Of a stretch of DNA of 64,000 nucleotides, positions 1 to 8,998 are shown in pieces. The stretch's first letter is position 1, and every line of letters begins with the position of its first letter. Below the pieces are notes generated by a model, which was not told where the DNA came from, did not search any database, and saw only the letters and a program-made list of their open reading frames with translations. The position numbers and the translations under genes are program-made. The DNA comes from JABSOG01 sp965277695 (lineage in GTDB: Bacteria > Pseudomonadota > Gammaproteobacteria > Enterobacterales > Alteromonadaceae), in the NCBI GenBank assembly GCA_965277695.1, contig CBDIDQ010000010.1, positions 48,678 through 112,677 on the forward strand, read 5' to 3'.

Positions 1-104
1 TTATTATTGGCGGTATGCAGATCAATGGTGTTGTCAGCTAGTGTATTGAACGAAACGAGTAGCAGAATCAATAAACTGATTATGGGCAGATTATTTTTAT
101 TCAT
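1..104 (-). CDS. exported protein, N-terminal fragment (runs off left edge)
   Basis: An open frame starts at an ATG at 102-104 on the minus strand and stays open to the left edge (34 codons visible). It begins MNKNNLPII, continues with a leucine-rich hydrophobic stretch and reaches a likely signal peptidase I site after NTLA, followed by DNTIDLHTA. This is a typical Sec signal peptide with a Lys near the N-terminus, so the product is probably periplasmic, secreted or outer-membrane. A purine-rich run (AAAGAGAAA) lies just upstream of the ATG. The mature domain is outside the window, so no family can be named. It is divergent from the metalloprotease at 515. Confidence 0.6.
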   Translation of the reverse strand, partial: MNKNNLPIISLLILLLVSFNTLADNTIDLHTANN

Positions 105-514
105 TTATTTATTTCTCTTTTACTTTTATTGTTGTCGCCAATCAGACTGACAAAAAATTTCTGCTTACCTTTTAACAGATATTGCTAATAATGTAAATAA
201 ATACGGTATTTTATTTTTGGGAATTATAAATGAAACGTTTTATACCGTTTAATGTTTTGTTGATAAATTGTCTGCTGTGCTTGGCAAAAATCCTCCCATT
301 ATTAATCATTTGTCCTACACTTTTTTAGTTAGCGCCCTTACAGAAACGTAGTTTCTCTCTGCCAGCATGGCAGGACGGACGCTATGCCGCATTAGCGGTA
401 GGGCTTATTTATTAATAAGTTGATGGATTTATCAAATCTTGAGTAAACTTCCGGCAATGCCGGATTTACGTTTTGGATAAATACGAGTCAACACTATCAA
501 AAGTCGAGGGACAC
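105..514. other. intergenic region with clustered small palindromes
   Basis: A 410-bp divergent spacer. The left half is AT-rich and must hold the promoters of both flanking genes, but no convincing -35/-10 pair was picked. Four short perfect stem-loops lie in the right half: AGAAAC-gta-GTTTCT (342-356), CTGCCA-gca-TGGCAG (359-373), CCGC-atta-GCGG (385-400, counting one wobble and one closing pair), and TCCGGCAATGCCGGA (450-464). None has a following T-run, so they look like REP-type or regulatory hairpins rather than terminators. No gene is seen. Confidence 0.5.
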
Positions 515-3500
515 ATGAAAAGAATACATTTTATTGGTAACCTGATGATCGGGTTACTGTCTGTATTTTCCTTAGGTGCAGTCGCTGAGGAAACCATATG
601 GACGGATATCTATAGTAAAACCAATCTTAACCAAGTTGAACGAGTTAATGCCAAGGCCAGTGATTACCGTTTGGTTGATGCCAAAATGGCGGTGCTTGAA
701 CGGCGTTTATATAACACTGAAACAGATACTTATGAATTAATGCTGCCCCTGCCTGATGGCAGTTCGGCGCTATTCAGGCTTGATTATTCACCGGTTTACC
801 AGCCTGAACTGGAGCAAAAATACCCCTCAATCAGAACCTTTAAAGGTTACCAAATAGACAAACCCGCCAATAGTGGGCGTTTTGATATTACGCCTCATGG
901 TTTTCACGGGATGTTTAAAGTCGACGGTCACAGTGTCTTTATTGATCCGCTGCAACGAGGCAATAACGGCACTTATATTAGCTATTACAAACGTAATGCT
1001 ATTCCTTTAAGTCAGCCACGTATGGATAAGGTGCTTCATGCCGCTGACAGCTATTCATCAAATTCTTCTAGTAGTTCTTTTAGTAGTTCTTTTAGTAGTA
1101 AAACGGCGGCTCCAGCGTTAGCGGGCGAAACCTTAAAAACTTATCGTATTGCGATTGCCGCAGCAGCTGAATATACCGCTTTTCATGGCGGGACTAAAGT
1201 GTTGGGGCAGGCTGCGATTGTCACCATGATCAACCGAGTTAATGAGGTGTATCAGGTTGATTTATCCACTAAGTTAGAAATTATCGGCAATAACGATACG
1301 GTGGTTTACACCGATGCCGCGACTGATCCGTTTGATAATACCGATGGTGATTTGAATACTAATTTAACTGTGATGGAGAATAATATTGGTAGTGCCAATT
1401 ATGATATTGGTCATGTGGTCAATACCGGAGGCGGCGGTTTGGCCTTTTTAGGCGTAGTGTGTTCGAGCAGTAAAGCGGGCGGTATGACAGGCTCTGGCAG
1501 TCCGGTTAACGACCCGTTTGTGATTGATTTTGTTGCCCATGAAGTGGGCCATCAGTTTGGCGGCGAGCACAGTTATAACGGTGGCACACTCAGTTGTACC
1601 ACACGTTCACCCAGCAATGCTTATGAGCCTGGCAGCGGTGCGACTGTGATGGCTTATGCTGGTATTTGCGGTGAAGAGGATATACAGAGTAACAGTGATG
1701 CTTATTTTCACTCCAATTCGATTGACCAGATGATGACGCATATCGTTGATGATGCGACTTGCGCCACCACCACCTTAATTAATAACGAGCCGCCAGTGGT
1801 CGCCGCTGGTAGTGATTTTACTATTCCTGCTAATACCCCTTTTAAATTAACTGGCTCGGCGACTGATGTTGACGGTGATTCATTGACTTATGTCTGGGAA
1901 CAATTCGATTTGGGCACTCAGTCAACCAGTGTCGCCACTATGGTTGATGATGGGTCGCGACCTATTTTCCGTTCATGGACGCCAACTAGCAGTCCTAGTC
2001 GCTATTTACCGCGTTTATCTGATGTGATTGCCAATACTACGGTGATTGGTGAATCTTATCCGACTACTGACCGCACTATGAATTTTCGTTTAACTGTGCG
2101 CGATGGCAAGGGCAATACGGGCAAAGACACTATGCGAGTGACTGTTGATCGCAATTCAGCTGGTTTTGCTGTTACTGCTCCTGCTGGTGGTGATACTTGG
2201 GCTCATAGCACCAATCCGGTGGTCAGCTGGGTTGTTTCTGGTACTAATACCGCACCGGTGAGTTGTTCGACAGTTGATATTTTGCTATCGACAGATAGTG
2301 GTGCGACGTTTGATCAAACGGTTATAAGTGGTACGACTAATGATGGTAGTGAAGCGATTAATGTGCCAGCCCTTGAGAGTACTACCGCCAGATTACTGGT
2401 GATGTGTCAGGGCAATATTTTCTTTGCGGTCAATAGCGGTGTTTTCACCATTAATGGCGTCAATACCAGTGCTGAGGCTCCGGTTATTACCGGGCAGTCT
2501 ACTTTGGCAGTTGATGAGGATAATAGTTTGACTGTTGGTTTTAGTGATTTGACGGTAACAGACGGCGATAGTGACTACCCTACAGGCTTTAGCATGACCT
2601 TGACCGCAGGTAGCAATTATACCGTTAGTGGCCAAGTGATCACCCCGAATGCTGATTATTCCGGCACATTAACGGTGCCAGTAAAAGTGAATGATGGTTC
2701 GCTTGATAGTAATTCGTTTGATTTGACGGTGACGGTGAATGCGGTGAATGATGCGCCAGTGATCAGCGGGCAACAGGGTATCAGCACTACTGAGGACTCC
2801 TCTGAAACCTTGAGCTTATCGAGATTGACTATCACTGATCCTGATAATGACGCGGCGGATTGGACTTTAACGGTGATGATGGGCAATGATTATACCGTGA
2901 GCGGTTTAACTGTGACGCCAGCGGCTGATTTCAATGGGACCTTAACGGTGCCGGTGAAAGTGAGTGATGGCACGGCTGATAGCGAGCTGTTTAATGTGTC
3001 AATTACTGTGGCAGCTGTTAATGATGCACCAGTTATCGCTTCTGCAACGAGTCAATCGATTAATGAAAATCAGGCGCTGAGTATTACTTTGTCGATGCTA
3101 GATGTAACTGATGTCGATAATAGTCGTAGTGAGCTGACCGTAATGGTGATGGCAGGTGAAAACTATAATGTAATTGGTACTACCATTACACCAAACAGTG
3201 GTTTTGTTGGCAGCTTAACGGTGGGTGTCAAGGTCAATGATGGCTCTGTAGACAGTAATACAGTGCAGATGGCTGTTACGGTTGCTGGTGTTAATGATGC
3301 GCCTGTGATCAATGGTGCACAGTCGGTGTCGGCGGTGGAAGATCAGAGTGTCACCCTGAACATTGATATGTTAGACATCACCGATCCAGATAACACTAAA
3401 TTGCAAATGACTATGACGGTGATGGCGGGTGATAACTATTCAGTGAGTGGTTTTGTGGTCACTCCTGATGCTGATTTTGCCGGGGTGTTATCGGTGCCAG

Positions 3501-4477
3501 TTAAAGTGAATGATGGTCAGTTGGACAGTAATATTTTCAATGTGACGGTTAACGTTACCGGGGTTAATGATGCGCCGATAATTACTGACGTTGCCGCACA
3601 AACCATGAATGAAAACGCCAGCTTAATGTTAACCACTGCGATGCTGAGCATTGTCGATGTAGATAATAGTCTGGCGCAGCAAACCTTGGTGGTGATGCCG
3701 GGTGATAATTTCACTTTAGATGGTACTACGGTAATGCCGACGGCTGAGTTTAACGGTACTTTAAGTGTATCGGTAAAAGTCAATGATGGGGCGCTGGATA
3801 GTAACATTGTGACCATGACAATCACTGTGACTGCGGTGAACGATGCACCAGTGATCAGCGGCTCAACTGCATCATCTGTGGATGAAGATCAAAGCATTAC
3901 ACTGGCTTTGAGCACGGTTGACGTAAGCGATATTGATAACAGCAATGACGAGTTGTCGCTCCAAGTATTGGCGGGCGACAATTATACGGTCGACGGTATG
4001 ACTGTTATGCCAGCCGCTGATTTCAATGGTGAGCTAATGGTTAATGTGACTGTTAGTGATGGTACTAACACCACTGCGGTTCATCAGGTTATGGTGACTG
4101 TCAATCCGGTCAACGATAATCCTGTCGCGGCGAATGACACGCTCACGGTGGAAGAAAACAGTCAAAGCAACAGTATTGCGGTGATGAGCAACGACACTGA
4201 TGTTGACGGTGACAGCTTGACGCTGGATTCTCTTGTTTATAGCGGTACTGGTGCCGCCAGTATTCAGGGAGAGAGTATTGTCTATGTGCCTGCCAATAAC
4301 TTTGATGGTACAGAATCGCTGACTTATACCATTAGCGATGGCAATGGCGGCACGGCAACAGCTCAGCTGAGTATTACTGTGACACCACGCTCAGGTGGCG
4401 GTGGTGGTAGTTTGCCAGTGGGCTTGTTGGTGAGCTTGCTAGCGCTGATATTCGTTCGTCGCACCATAAAACGGTGA
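515..4477 (+). CDS. secreted reprolysin-like zinc metalloprotease with tandem cadherin-like repeats and GlyGly-CTERM tag
   Basis: The start chosen is the ATG at 515, which has GAGGG five bases upstream and opens a clear signal peptide (MKRIHFIG..., cleavage near VAEE); a TTG at 473 would only add 14 residues before it. After a ~190-residue prodomain-like region and a Ser-rich linker comes an M12B/reprolysin-type protease domain, with zinc motif HEVGHQFGGEH at residues 342-352 and a Met-turn VMAYAG near 379. A PKD/REJ-like segment follows. About six or seven ~93-residue cadherin-like (tandem-95/VCBS) repeats come next, each marked by VNDAPVI-type junctions. The C-terminus is Gly-rich, then a hydrophobic helix, then RR...KR: the GlyGly-CTERM sorting signal. 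Known for the family: such proteins are type II-secreted and processed by rhombosortase. It should act at or outside the cell surface. The substrate is unknown. Confidence 0.9.
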   Translation: MKRIHFIGNLMIGLLSVFSLGAVAEETIWTDIYSKTNLNQVERVNAKASDYRLVDAKMAVLERRLYNTETDTYELMLPLPDGSSALFRLDYSPVYQPELEQKYPSIRTFKGYQIDKPANSGRFDITPHGFHGMFKVDGHSVFIDPLQRGNNGTYISYYKRNAIPLSQPRMDKVLHAADSYSSNSSSSSFSSSFSSKTAAPALAGETLKTYRIAIAAAAEYTAFHGGTKVLGQAAIVTMINRVNEVYQVDLSTKLEIIGNNDTVVYTDAATDPFDNTDGDLNTNLTVMENNIGSANYDIGHVVNTGGGGLAFLGVVCSSSKAGGMTGSGSPVNDPFVIDFVAHEVGHQFGGEHSYNGGTLSCTTRSPSNAYEPGSGATVMAYAGICGEEDIQSNSDAYFHSNSIDQMMTHIVDDATCATTTLINNEPPVVAAGSDFTIPANTPFKLTGSATDVDGDSLTYVWEQFDLGTQSTSVATMVDDGSRPIFRSWTPTSSPSRYLPRLSDVIANTTVIGESYPTTDRTMNFRLTVRDGKGNTGKDTMRVTVDRNSAGFAVTAPAGGDTWAHSTNPVVSWVVSGTNTAPVSCSTVDILLSTDSGATFDQTVISGTTNDGSEAINVPALESTTARLLVMCQGNIFFAVNSGVFTINGVNTSAEAPVITGQSTLAVDEDNSLTVGFSDLTVTDGDSDYPTGFSMTLTAGSNYTVSGQVITPNADYSGTLTVPVKVNDGSLDSNSFDLTVTVNAVNDAPVISGQQGISTTEDSSETLSLSRLTITDPDNDAADWTLTVMMGNDYTVSGLTVTPAADFNGTLTVPVKVSDGTADSELFNVSITVAAVNDAPVIASATSQSINENQALSITLSMLDVTDVDNSRSELTVMVMAGENYNVIGTTITPNSGFVGSLTVGVKVNDGSVDSNTVQMAVTVAGVNDAPVINGAQSVSAVEDQSVTLNIDMLDITDPDNTKLQMTMTVMAGDNYSVSGFVVTPDADFAGVLSVPVKVNDGQLDSNIFNVTVNVTGVNDAPIITDVAAQTMNENASLMLTTAMLSIVDVDNSLAQQTLVVMPGDNFTLDGTTVMPTAEFNGTLSVSVKVNDGALDSNIVTMTITVTAVNDAPVISGSTASSVDEDQSITLALSTVDVSDIDNSNDELSLQVLAGDNYTVDGMTVMPAADFNGELMVNVTVSDGTNTTAVHQVMVTVNPVNDNPVAANDTLTVEENSQSNSIAVMSNDTDVDGDSLTLDSLVYSGTGAASIQGESIVYVPANNFDGTESLTYTISDGNGGTATAQLSITVTPRSGGGGGSLPVGLLVSLLALIFVRRTIKR

Positions 4478-4484
4478 TCATGAG

Positions 4485-4898
4485 ATGCGAATTATAAATC
4501 TCATCTGTTTGCTCCCGGTGTTGCTGATGACCATGACAGGTTGTCAACCAGCAGTTTTGTCAGGTGAAAAGCCGGGAGATAAATTGACAGCAAAAACACT
4601 GGTGCCTGATGCCTATCCGAAGTTGGCTTGGTTAAACCAAGCTGACAGCGCCAAAGATGCCAAAGCGGCGATCAGTCAAAAGGACTATCGATTGCTCGCC
4701 ATTAACCTGCGTGGTGCAGTCTTTCCGGGGGTTGACCCCGGTCAACTCGCCACAGTAAAGCAGCGTTGTAAGCACCGCTTTTTGGATGGTATGGGTGATG
4801 TGATCATCGATAAAGCCCATCGGGAATGGTGGCAAAAAGGCAGGGACTACGCCGAGGCTTATAATCGGATTTTGGTGGCCTATTGTTTAAGGGAATAG
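4485..4898 (+). CDS. small lipoprotein of unknown function
   Basis: 137 residues. The N-terminus (MRIINLICLLPVLLMTMTGC) is a signal peptide ending in a lipobox-like MTGC, so Cys20 is probably lipidated and the protein membrane-anchored. The mature part is hydrophilic with three further cysteines (QRCKHRF, VAYCLRE region) and several Trp residues; no domain is recognised. It starts 7 bases after the stop of the metalloprotease, on the same strand, so the two are probably co-transcribed. A link to the protease, for example as a surface partner, is only suggested by this spacing. Confidence 0.7.
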   Translation: MRIINLICLLPVLLMTMTGCQPAVLSGEKPGDKLTAKTLVPDAYPKLAWLNQADSAKDAKAAISQKDYRLLAINLRGAVFPGVDPGQLATVKQRCKHRFLDGMGDVIIDKAHREWWQKGRDYAEAYNRILVAYCLRE

Positions 4899-4911
4899 GT
4901 GTTTGGTAGGA

Positions 4912-4932
4912 ACGAGCTCCAGCTCGTGATTT
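4912..4932 (+). terminator. possible intrinsic terminator after the protease-lipoprotein pair
   Basis: A perfect 7-bp stem ACGAGCT-cc-AGCTCGT is followed by GATTTTT, 14 bases after the lipoprotein stop codon. The loop is very small and the T-run short, so termination may be weak; a REP-like repeat is the alternative. Confidence 0.4.
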
Positions 4933-5016
4933 TTGGATGTATAAGTTATTTGGGGGTAAAGACAAAATAAGATTCAGTCAATTTTCGTAGAAGGGTGGGT
5001 GTTTATACTTCTGTAA

Positions 5017-5130
5017 ATGCCCTCCCTTTCTTATATCGAACTGGATCAACAACCTGATGATCCTAAGGTACTCAAGCGTTTATTTTCAGAAGAGGCGGTT
5101 AACATTGAACAACAAAAACTTACTGGATAA
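5017..5130 (+). CDS. possible small ORF overlapping the channel gene start
   Basis: ATG at 5017 opens 37 codons ending at TAA 5128-5130, in a different frame from the ion channel. The peptide begins MPSLSYIELD, is acidic and protein-like in composition, and has no recognised domain. A purine stretch (AGAAGGGTGGG) lies about 20 bases upstream, too far for a normal ribosome site. It could be a leader peptide coupled to the channel, a relic, or chance. Low confidence. Confidence 0.2.
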   Translation: MPSLSYIELDQQPDDPKVLKRLFSEEAVNIEQQKLTG

Positions 5131-5788
5131 ACCTGTAGCTGTCTGGTCGCTAGCTATATTGATTATTTACTCTGTGATTAGTTTTTCTATCGAAACGCTG
5201 CCTGGGCTGAGTCCTTTTACGATTGAGTTTCTGTATTACTCTGAAATGGTCGTCGTGGTGATATTTACACTGGAATATTGCTACCGAATTTATAGTGCTG
5301 AAAACCGATTAGGGTATATTTTTAGCTTCATGGGTATCATTGATTTGTTGGCAATTTTACCGTTTTATTTAGCTTTGATTGTTGATTTACGCTCGTTACG
5401 TCTACTGCGCTTGTTTCGTTTGGTAAAGTTCCTCAGGTGGACCGGTTATAACAATGCATTACGACGGTTTGGTCAGGCGATATCGCTGGCTAAAGAAGAG
5501 TTGATCATCTTTACCTTGGCGACTTTGATGATGCTTTATTTTGCCGCTGTGGGGATTTATTATTTTGAACATGAGGCCCAGCCACAAGTCTTTCGTTCAA
5601 TATTTGATAGTTTATGGTGGGCCGTCGGTACATTAACCACTGTCGGTTATGGTGATATTTATCCGATCACATTAGGTGGCAGGTTGTTTACTTTTTTTGT
5701 TTTAATGCTCGGTTTAGGGCTGGTGGCTGTGCCCACTGGCATTGTCGCATCCTCACTATTAGCGATACGAACCAAGAAGGACCAATAA
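5057..5788 (+). CDS. voltage-gated-type potassium channel (six transmembrane, Ion_trans family)
   Basis: 243 residues with the full Kv layout. S1 starts near AVWSLAILII, and S2 and S3 follow. An S4 voltage sensor has regularly spaced arginines (RSLRLLRLFRLVKFLR). S5 is followed by a pore loop with the K+ selectivity filter TVGYGD (bases about 5640-5657), then S6. The protein should sit in the inner membrane and conduct K+. The start is uncertain: ATG 5057 lacks a good ribosome site, whereas TTG 5105 has AGAAGAGGCGG at suitable spacing and would give 227 residues beginning just before S1. It is convergent with the LysE-type exporter, 17 bases away. Confidence 0.88.
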   Translation: MILRYSSVYFQKRRLTLNNKNLLDKPVAVWSLAILIIYSVISFSIETLPGLSPFTIEFLYYSEMVVVVIFTLEYCYRIYSAENRLGYIFSFMGIIDLLAILPFYLALIVDLRSLRLLRLFRLVKFLRWTGYNNALRRFGQAISLAKEELIIFTLATLMMLYFAAVGIYYFEHEAQPQVFRSIFDSLWWAVGTLTTVGYGDIYPITLGGRLFTFFVLMLGLGLVAVPTGIVASSLLAIRTKKDQ

Positions 5789-5805
5789 TAGCACACAGCA
5801 TCAGC

Positions 5806-6447
5806 TTACTTGTTATCAACAAACGTCTCATAACCAATAAAAACCCCCAATCCAACCAGTATGCTGCCGGTCAATCGATCCTGCCAGTATATGGCACTGG
5901 GGTGCTGTGCCAGCCAAGTGCCCAGCTTACCTGATAGCAAGGCGACGCTCAGATCACAACACAATGCGATCACCCCATAAACACTGCCTAACATAATCAA
6001 TTGCATCACCACTGAACCTGACTCTGGGGCAACAAATTGTGGCAAAAAAGCAAGAAAAAACAACGCTGTTTTGGGGTTGGTCAGTTCGACGACGATGCTT
6101 TGGCGAAAGATCTTTGCACTGGACATAATGGTTATGGTTTTGGCTTGTTCAGTATCAGTCGCCTGCGCCTTAAAGTATTGAAAACCTAGGTAAACCAAAT
6201 AGGCTGCACCAAATAGCTTTAATGCGGTATAGGCAAGTGGGGAGTATTTGAAAATGGCAGCAATGCCAAGGGCCGTAGCGAGCACATAAACAAAAGAGCC
6301 GATTGCCATACCGCCGGCGGCAGAAAACCCCGCCTGTGGTCCCTGACTCATGCTGCGGGCCATGATGTAAAGGTTTGATGGACCCGGAGAAAGGCTGATT
6401 AAAACAGCGGCGAAGGCAAAAGTAAATAATACATCAAGTGTTGGCAT
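5806..6447 (-). CDS. LysE/RhtB-family amino-acid exporter
   Basis: 213 residues from the ATG at 6447 (MPTLDVLFTFAF), which has AAGGA upstream; an in-frame ATG at 6477 would add ten charged residues and is less likely. The LysE/RhtB signature is present: early helix with LISLSPGPSNLYIMARS, a Gly-rich helix (GFSAAGGMAIGSFVY), and the middle motif ELTNPKTALFFLAFLPQF. Six hydrophobic helices are visible. The family exports amino acids or related metabolites such as lysine, homoserine or threonine lactone across the inner membrane. The substrate cannot be read from the sequence. It is a single gene, convergent with the K+ channel. Confidence 0.88.
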   Translation of the reverse strand: MPTLDVLFTFAFAAVLISLSPGPSNLYIMARSMSQGPQAGFSAAGGMAIGSFVYVLATALGIAAIFKYSPLAYTALKLFGAAYLVYLGFQYFKAQATDTEQAKTITIMSSAKIFRQSIVVELTNPKTALFFLAFLPQFVAPESGSVVMQLIMLGSVYGVIALCCDLSVALLSGKLGTWLAQHPSAIYWQDRLTGSILVGLGVFIGYETFVDNK

Positions 6448-6641
6448 GGTGGTTTTTTCCTTTTCGTTTGGTGCCATTCTTATTGGAGTGGCGATTTGCG
6501 TGGTTATGTTATAACAAAATCAGTATTGAATCGTTAAATTAAGACGTCTGAGGCTGATCAGATAAAATTGAGATAGCCCATCATGCCGCAAAATTGTTTA
6601 TAATGCCCAATATTGACGATGGCAAGAGTAGGGAATAACAA

Positions 6642-6917
6642 ATGAAAGCAAGTGCTTATCATATTTTGGTCAAAACCCGCGAGCAGGCGGATAAATTAAA
6701 AAAACAGCTCGAACAAGGCGGTAATTTTAGCGAGCTGGCAAAAAAGCATTCGATTTGCCCGTCGCGGAAAAAAGGTGGTGACTTAGGTGAGTTTGGACCC
6801 GGAACAATGGTCAAGGCAGTTGATGATGTAGTGTTTAAAAAATCAATACTCACTGTGCATGGACCAGTAAAAACCAAATTTGGTTTTCATCTGATAAAAA
6901 CGGTTTATCGTAGCTAA
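6642..6917 (+). CDS. ppiC: parvulin-type peptidyl-prolyl isomerase PpiC
   Basis: 91 residues forming a single parvulin domain, close to the 93 residues of E. coli PpiC. Typical motifs are AYHILVKTREQA at the start, FSELAKKHSICPS, KKGGDLGEFGPG and the C-terminal TKFGFHLIKT. With no signal peptide it is a cytoplasmic prolyl isomerase. A GTAGGGA ribosome site precedes ATG 6642. It appears monocistronic; the cold-shock gene 175 bases downstream has its own long leader. Confidence 0.93.
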   Translation: MKASAYHILVKTREQADKLKKQLEQGGNFSELAKKHSICPSRKKGGDLGEFGPGTMVKAVDDVVFKKSILTVHGPVKTKFGFHLIKTVYRS

Positions 6918-7092
6918 TTTGTTAATAAATTGAGTGATTTGCACCGTAAAGTGAATTAGATCCACCTAACGAAAACATTTATGGTTATCTACTGGTAAAT
7001 AGTGGTTTTTTGGTATAACATTTTTTTTGAGCAGGTGGAAAGGCCGTCTGTTCAACTTTATACTTAATACGAGAAAAAGAAAGAGTCTATCT

Positions 7093-7308
7093 ATGTCTGA
7101 GCAAGTAAGTGGTACAGTAAAATGGTTTAACGATGATAAAGGTTTCGGTTTTATCACTCCTGACAACGGCGGAAAAGATGTATTTGTTCATTTCCGTTCA
7201 ATTAACAGTAGCGGTGGTCGTGCAACGTTACAAGAAGGCCAATCAGTGAGCTTCACGGTATCTCAAGGCCAAAAAGGTCCTCAAGCAGATAATGTTAACA
7301 TTACCTAG
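7093..7308 (+). CDS. cold-shock protein, CspA family
   Basis: 71 residues from ATG 7093 (MSEQVSGTVKWFNDDKGFGFI). A GTG-frame extension back to 7027 is not expected because CspA proteins start here. Both RNA-binding motifs are intact: RNP1 KGFGFI and RNP2 DVFVHF, within one OB-fold. Known for the family: a nucleic-acid chaperone that melts RNA structure, often cold- or growth-phase-induced. The ~170-bp AT-rich spacer upstream suits a long structured 5' UTR of the CspA type, although no cold-box sequence was identified. A strong terminator follows at once. It is one of three cold-shock-domain genes in the window. Confidence 0.93.
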   Translation: MSEQVSGTVKWFNDDKGFGFITPDNGGKDVFVHFRSINSSGGRATLQEGQSVSFTVSQGQKGPQADNVNIT

Positions 7309-7329
7309 TTTGTTGGTTTTTTAAATTTT

Positions 7330-7355
7330 AAAACGCCCTCTTTTGAGGGCGTTTT
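7330..7355 (+). terminator. intrinsic terminator of the cold-shock gene
   Basis: Stem AAAACGCCCTC / GAGGGCGTTTT with a TTTT loop, ending in T-rich sequence, 21 bases after the cold-shock stop codon. The flanking A- and T-runs are symmetric, so it may work in both directions. Confidence 0.88.
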
Positions 7356-7552
7356 AGTTTCTGGTGATTGGTTTTTGAAAAAACGCGAATGAATTCTGTC
7401 TCTTAGTCACATCTTTATTTGCATTTTTGGCTTGTGTCTGATTCAGCTTAAACTTGTGTCTTATTTAGTATCATTGAAATTAACTGTGATATTTCACTTG
7501 CTTTTTTTCACCATTGTGATCAAATACGCTTTTTTCACAGGGTGGTCAGTAG

Positions 7553-8998
7553 ATGTTTGAATCCGATGCCGAAAGCTGGGCTGAAAAAACTTTCGGAAAA
7601 GCGCAGTTGAATGACAAAAGAAGAACAAAACGCTTGGTTAAGGTCGCCGCTGATATGGCCGACGGGGCGGGCAAGTCAGTAGTTAAAGCGAGTAAGGATT
7701 CTGCCAGTATTGAAGGGGCCTACCGTTTTATTGAAAATAATTATGTTGATGCGTCAGCCATCGCTCAGGCCGGTTTTGAAACAACGGCGGCAGAATGTGC
7801 TGAGCGCCGTCTTGTTCTTGCGCTCGAAGATACCACAGGGTTAAGTTATACACATGATGTGTGTGACGATCTTGGGAATAATCCGGCAGGCAAAAACCGC
7901 GATGTCAAAGGCCGCTCACTTTTCCAGCATTCTATTCTTGCGCTAGATGCAGACACGGAAACCGTGATTGGCTTGGCACATCAACAGAATTATATTCGTA
8001 GTGAATTACCAAAAGCGTTGAAAGGTTCCGGTTCAGCCCGGGCGCGGCGACCTAAAGAGGAGAAAGATAGTTATCGTTGGGAAGAATCTGCTGCCAAAAT
8101 GGACGAAACCTTCATCCGAACTGATAATGTGATTCATGTGTGCGACAGAGAAGCTGACTCATATGAGTATATGGATCAACATTTAAATAACGATAGGCGA
8201 TTTATTATCCGGTGTCAGCACAATCGAGCGCTTCAATTGCCCAATCATGATAAGACCGTCAAATTAAAGGATATGATAAACTTTCCGGTTGCGGCTGAAC
8301 AATCCCTTAAAATTGAACAAAAAGGGAAAAGTAAAAACACCAAAAATAGACCCGCTCGGACGGCGAAAATGGGCATCAGTTACCATTCAGTTTCCTTCAA
8401 AAGAACACATGACGCCGATAAAAACACCCGAGATGAAATGTCGCTGAACTTAGTGATTTGCCGTGAGCTTGACTTACGCGGTGAAGCGTCTGATTTATGC
8501 TGGTTTTTATACACCAATGAACCAATCAACACGATAGAAGATGCGCAAAAAATTGTTCGCTACTATGAGTTACGTTGGCGGATAGAAGATTTCCACAAAG
8601 TTTGGAAATCAGAGGGTACTCAGGTTGAAAAACTGAGGCTGCAAACCCGTGCCAATACTGAACGCATGGGTACCATTTTAGCGTTTGTGGCAGTGCGGTT
8701 GATGCAATTAAAGGAGATGGCCGAAAATAAAGAAAAAGCCAAACAGCAATCCTGTGAGCTCATGTTCAGTGTGGTGGAATGGCAAATGCTGTGGTTGAAA
8801 ATAGAGGAAAAGAAACTCCCGACAGAACCGCCTTCCATTTTTTGGGGTTATTATGCATTGGCGAAACTGGGCGGCTGGCACGATAGTAAAAGGACAGGAC
8901 GAGTGAGTACGAAAACTATTTGGGAGGGTTGGGCGGCGTTAATGCTGATGCTTGATGGACACCGAACCATGACAGAAAACATTGCCCTATCAGGATGA
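7553..8998 (+). CDS. IS4-family transposase (Tn5-like DDE)
   Basis: 481 residues, close to Tn5 transposase (476). The N-terminal DNA-binding region carries FGKAQLNDKRRTKRLVKVA and EGAYRFIENN, both matched in Tn5. The three DDE catalytic blocks are intact: LALEDTTGLSY (first Asp), HVCDREADSYEYM (second Asp) and the YREK-type block LRWRIEDFHKVWKSEG (Glu). The C-terminal LGGWHDSKRTG and WEGW segments also match. It should cut and paste the surrounding element through its terminal repeats. It sits 157 bp inside the left end. No frameshift or stop is seen. Confidence 0.95.
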   Translation: MFESDAESWAEKTFGKAQLNDKRRTKRLVKVAADMADGAGKSVVKASKDSASIEGAYRFIENNYVDASAIAQAGFETTAAECAERRLVLALEDTTGLSYTHDVCDDLGNNPAGKNRDVKGRSLFQHSILALDADTETVIGLAHQQNYIRSELPKALKGSGSARARRPKEEKDSYRWEESAAKMDETFIRTDNVIHVCDREADSYEYMDQHLNNDRRFIIRCQHNRALQLPNHDKTVKLKDMINFPVAAEQSLKIEQKGKSKNTKNRPARTAKMGISYHSVSFKRTHDADKNTRDEMSLNLVICRELDLRGEASDLCWFLYTNEPINTIEDAQKIVRYYELRWRIEDFHKVWKSEGTQVEKLRLQTRANTERMGTILAFVAVRLMQLKEMAENKEKAKQQSCELMFSVVEWQMLWLKIEEKKLPTEPPSIFWGYYALAKLGGWHDSKRTGRVSTKTIWEGWAALMLMLDGHRTMTENIALSG

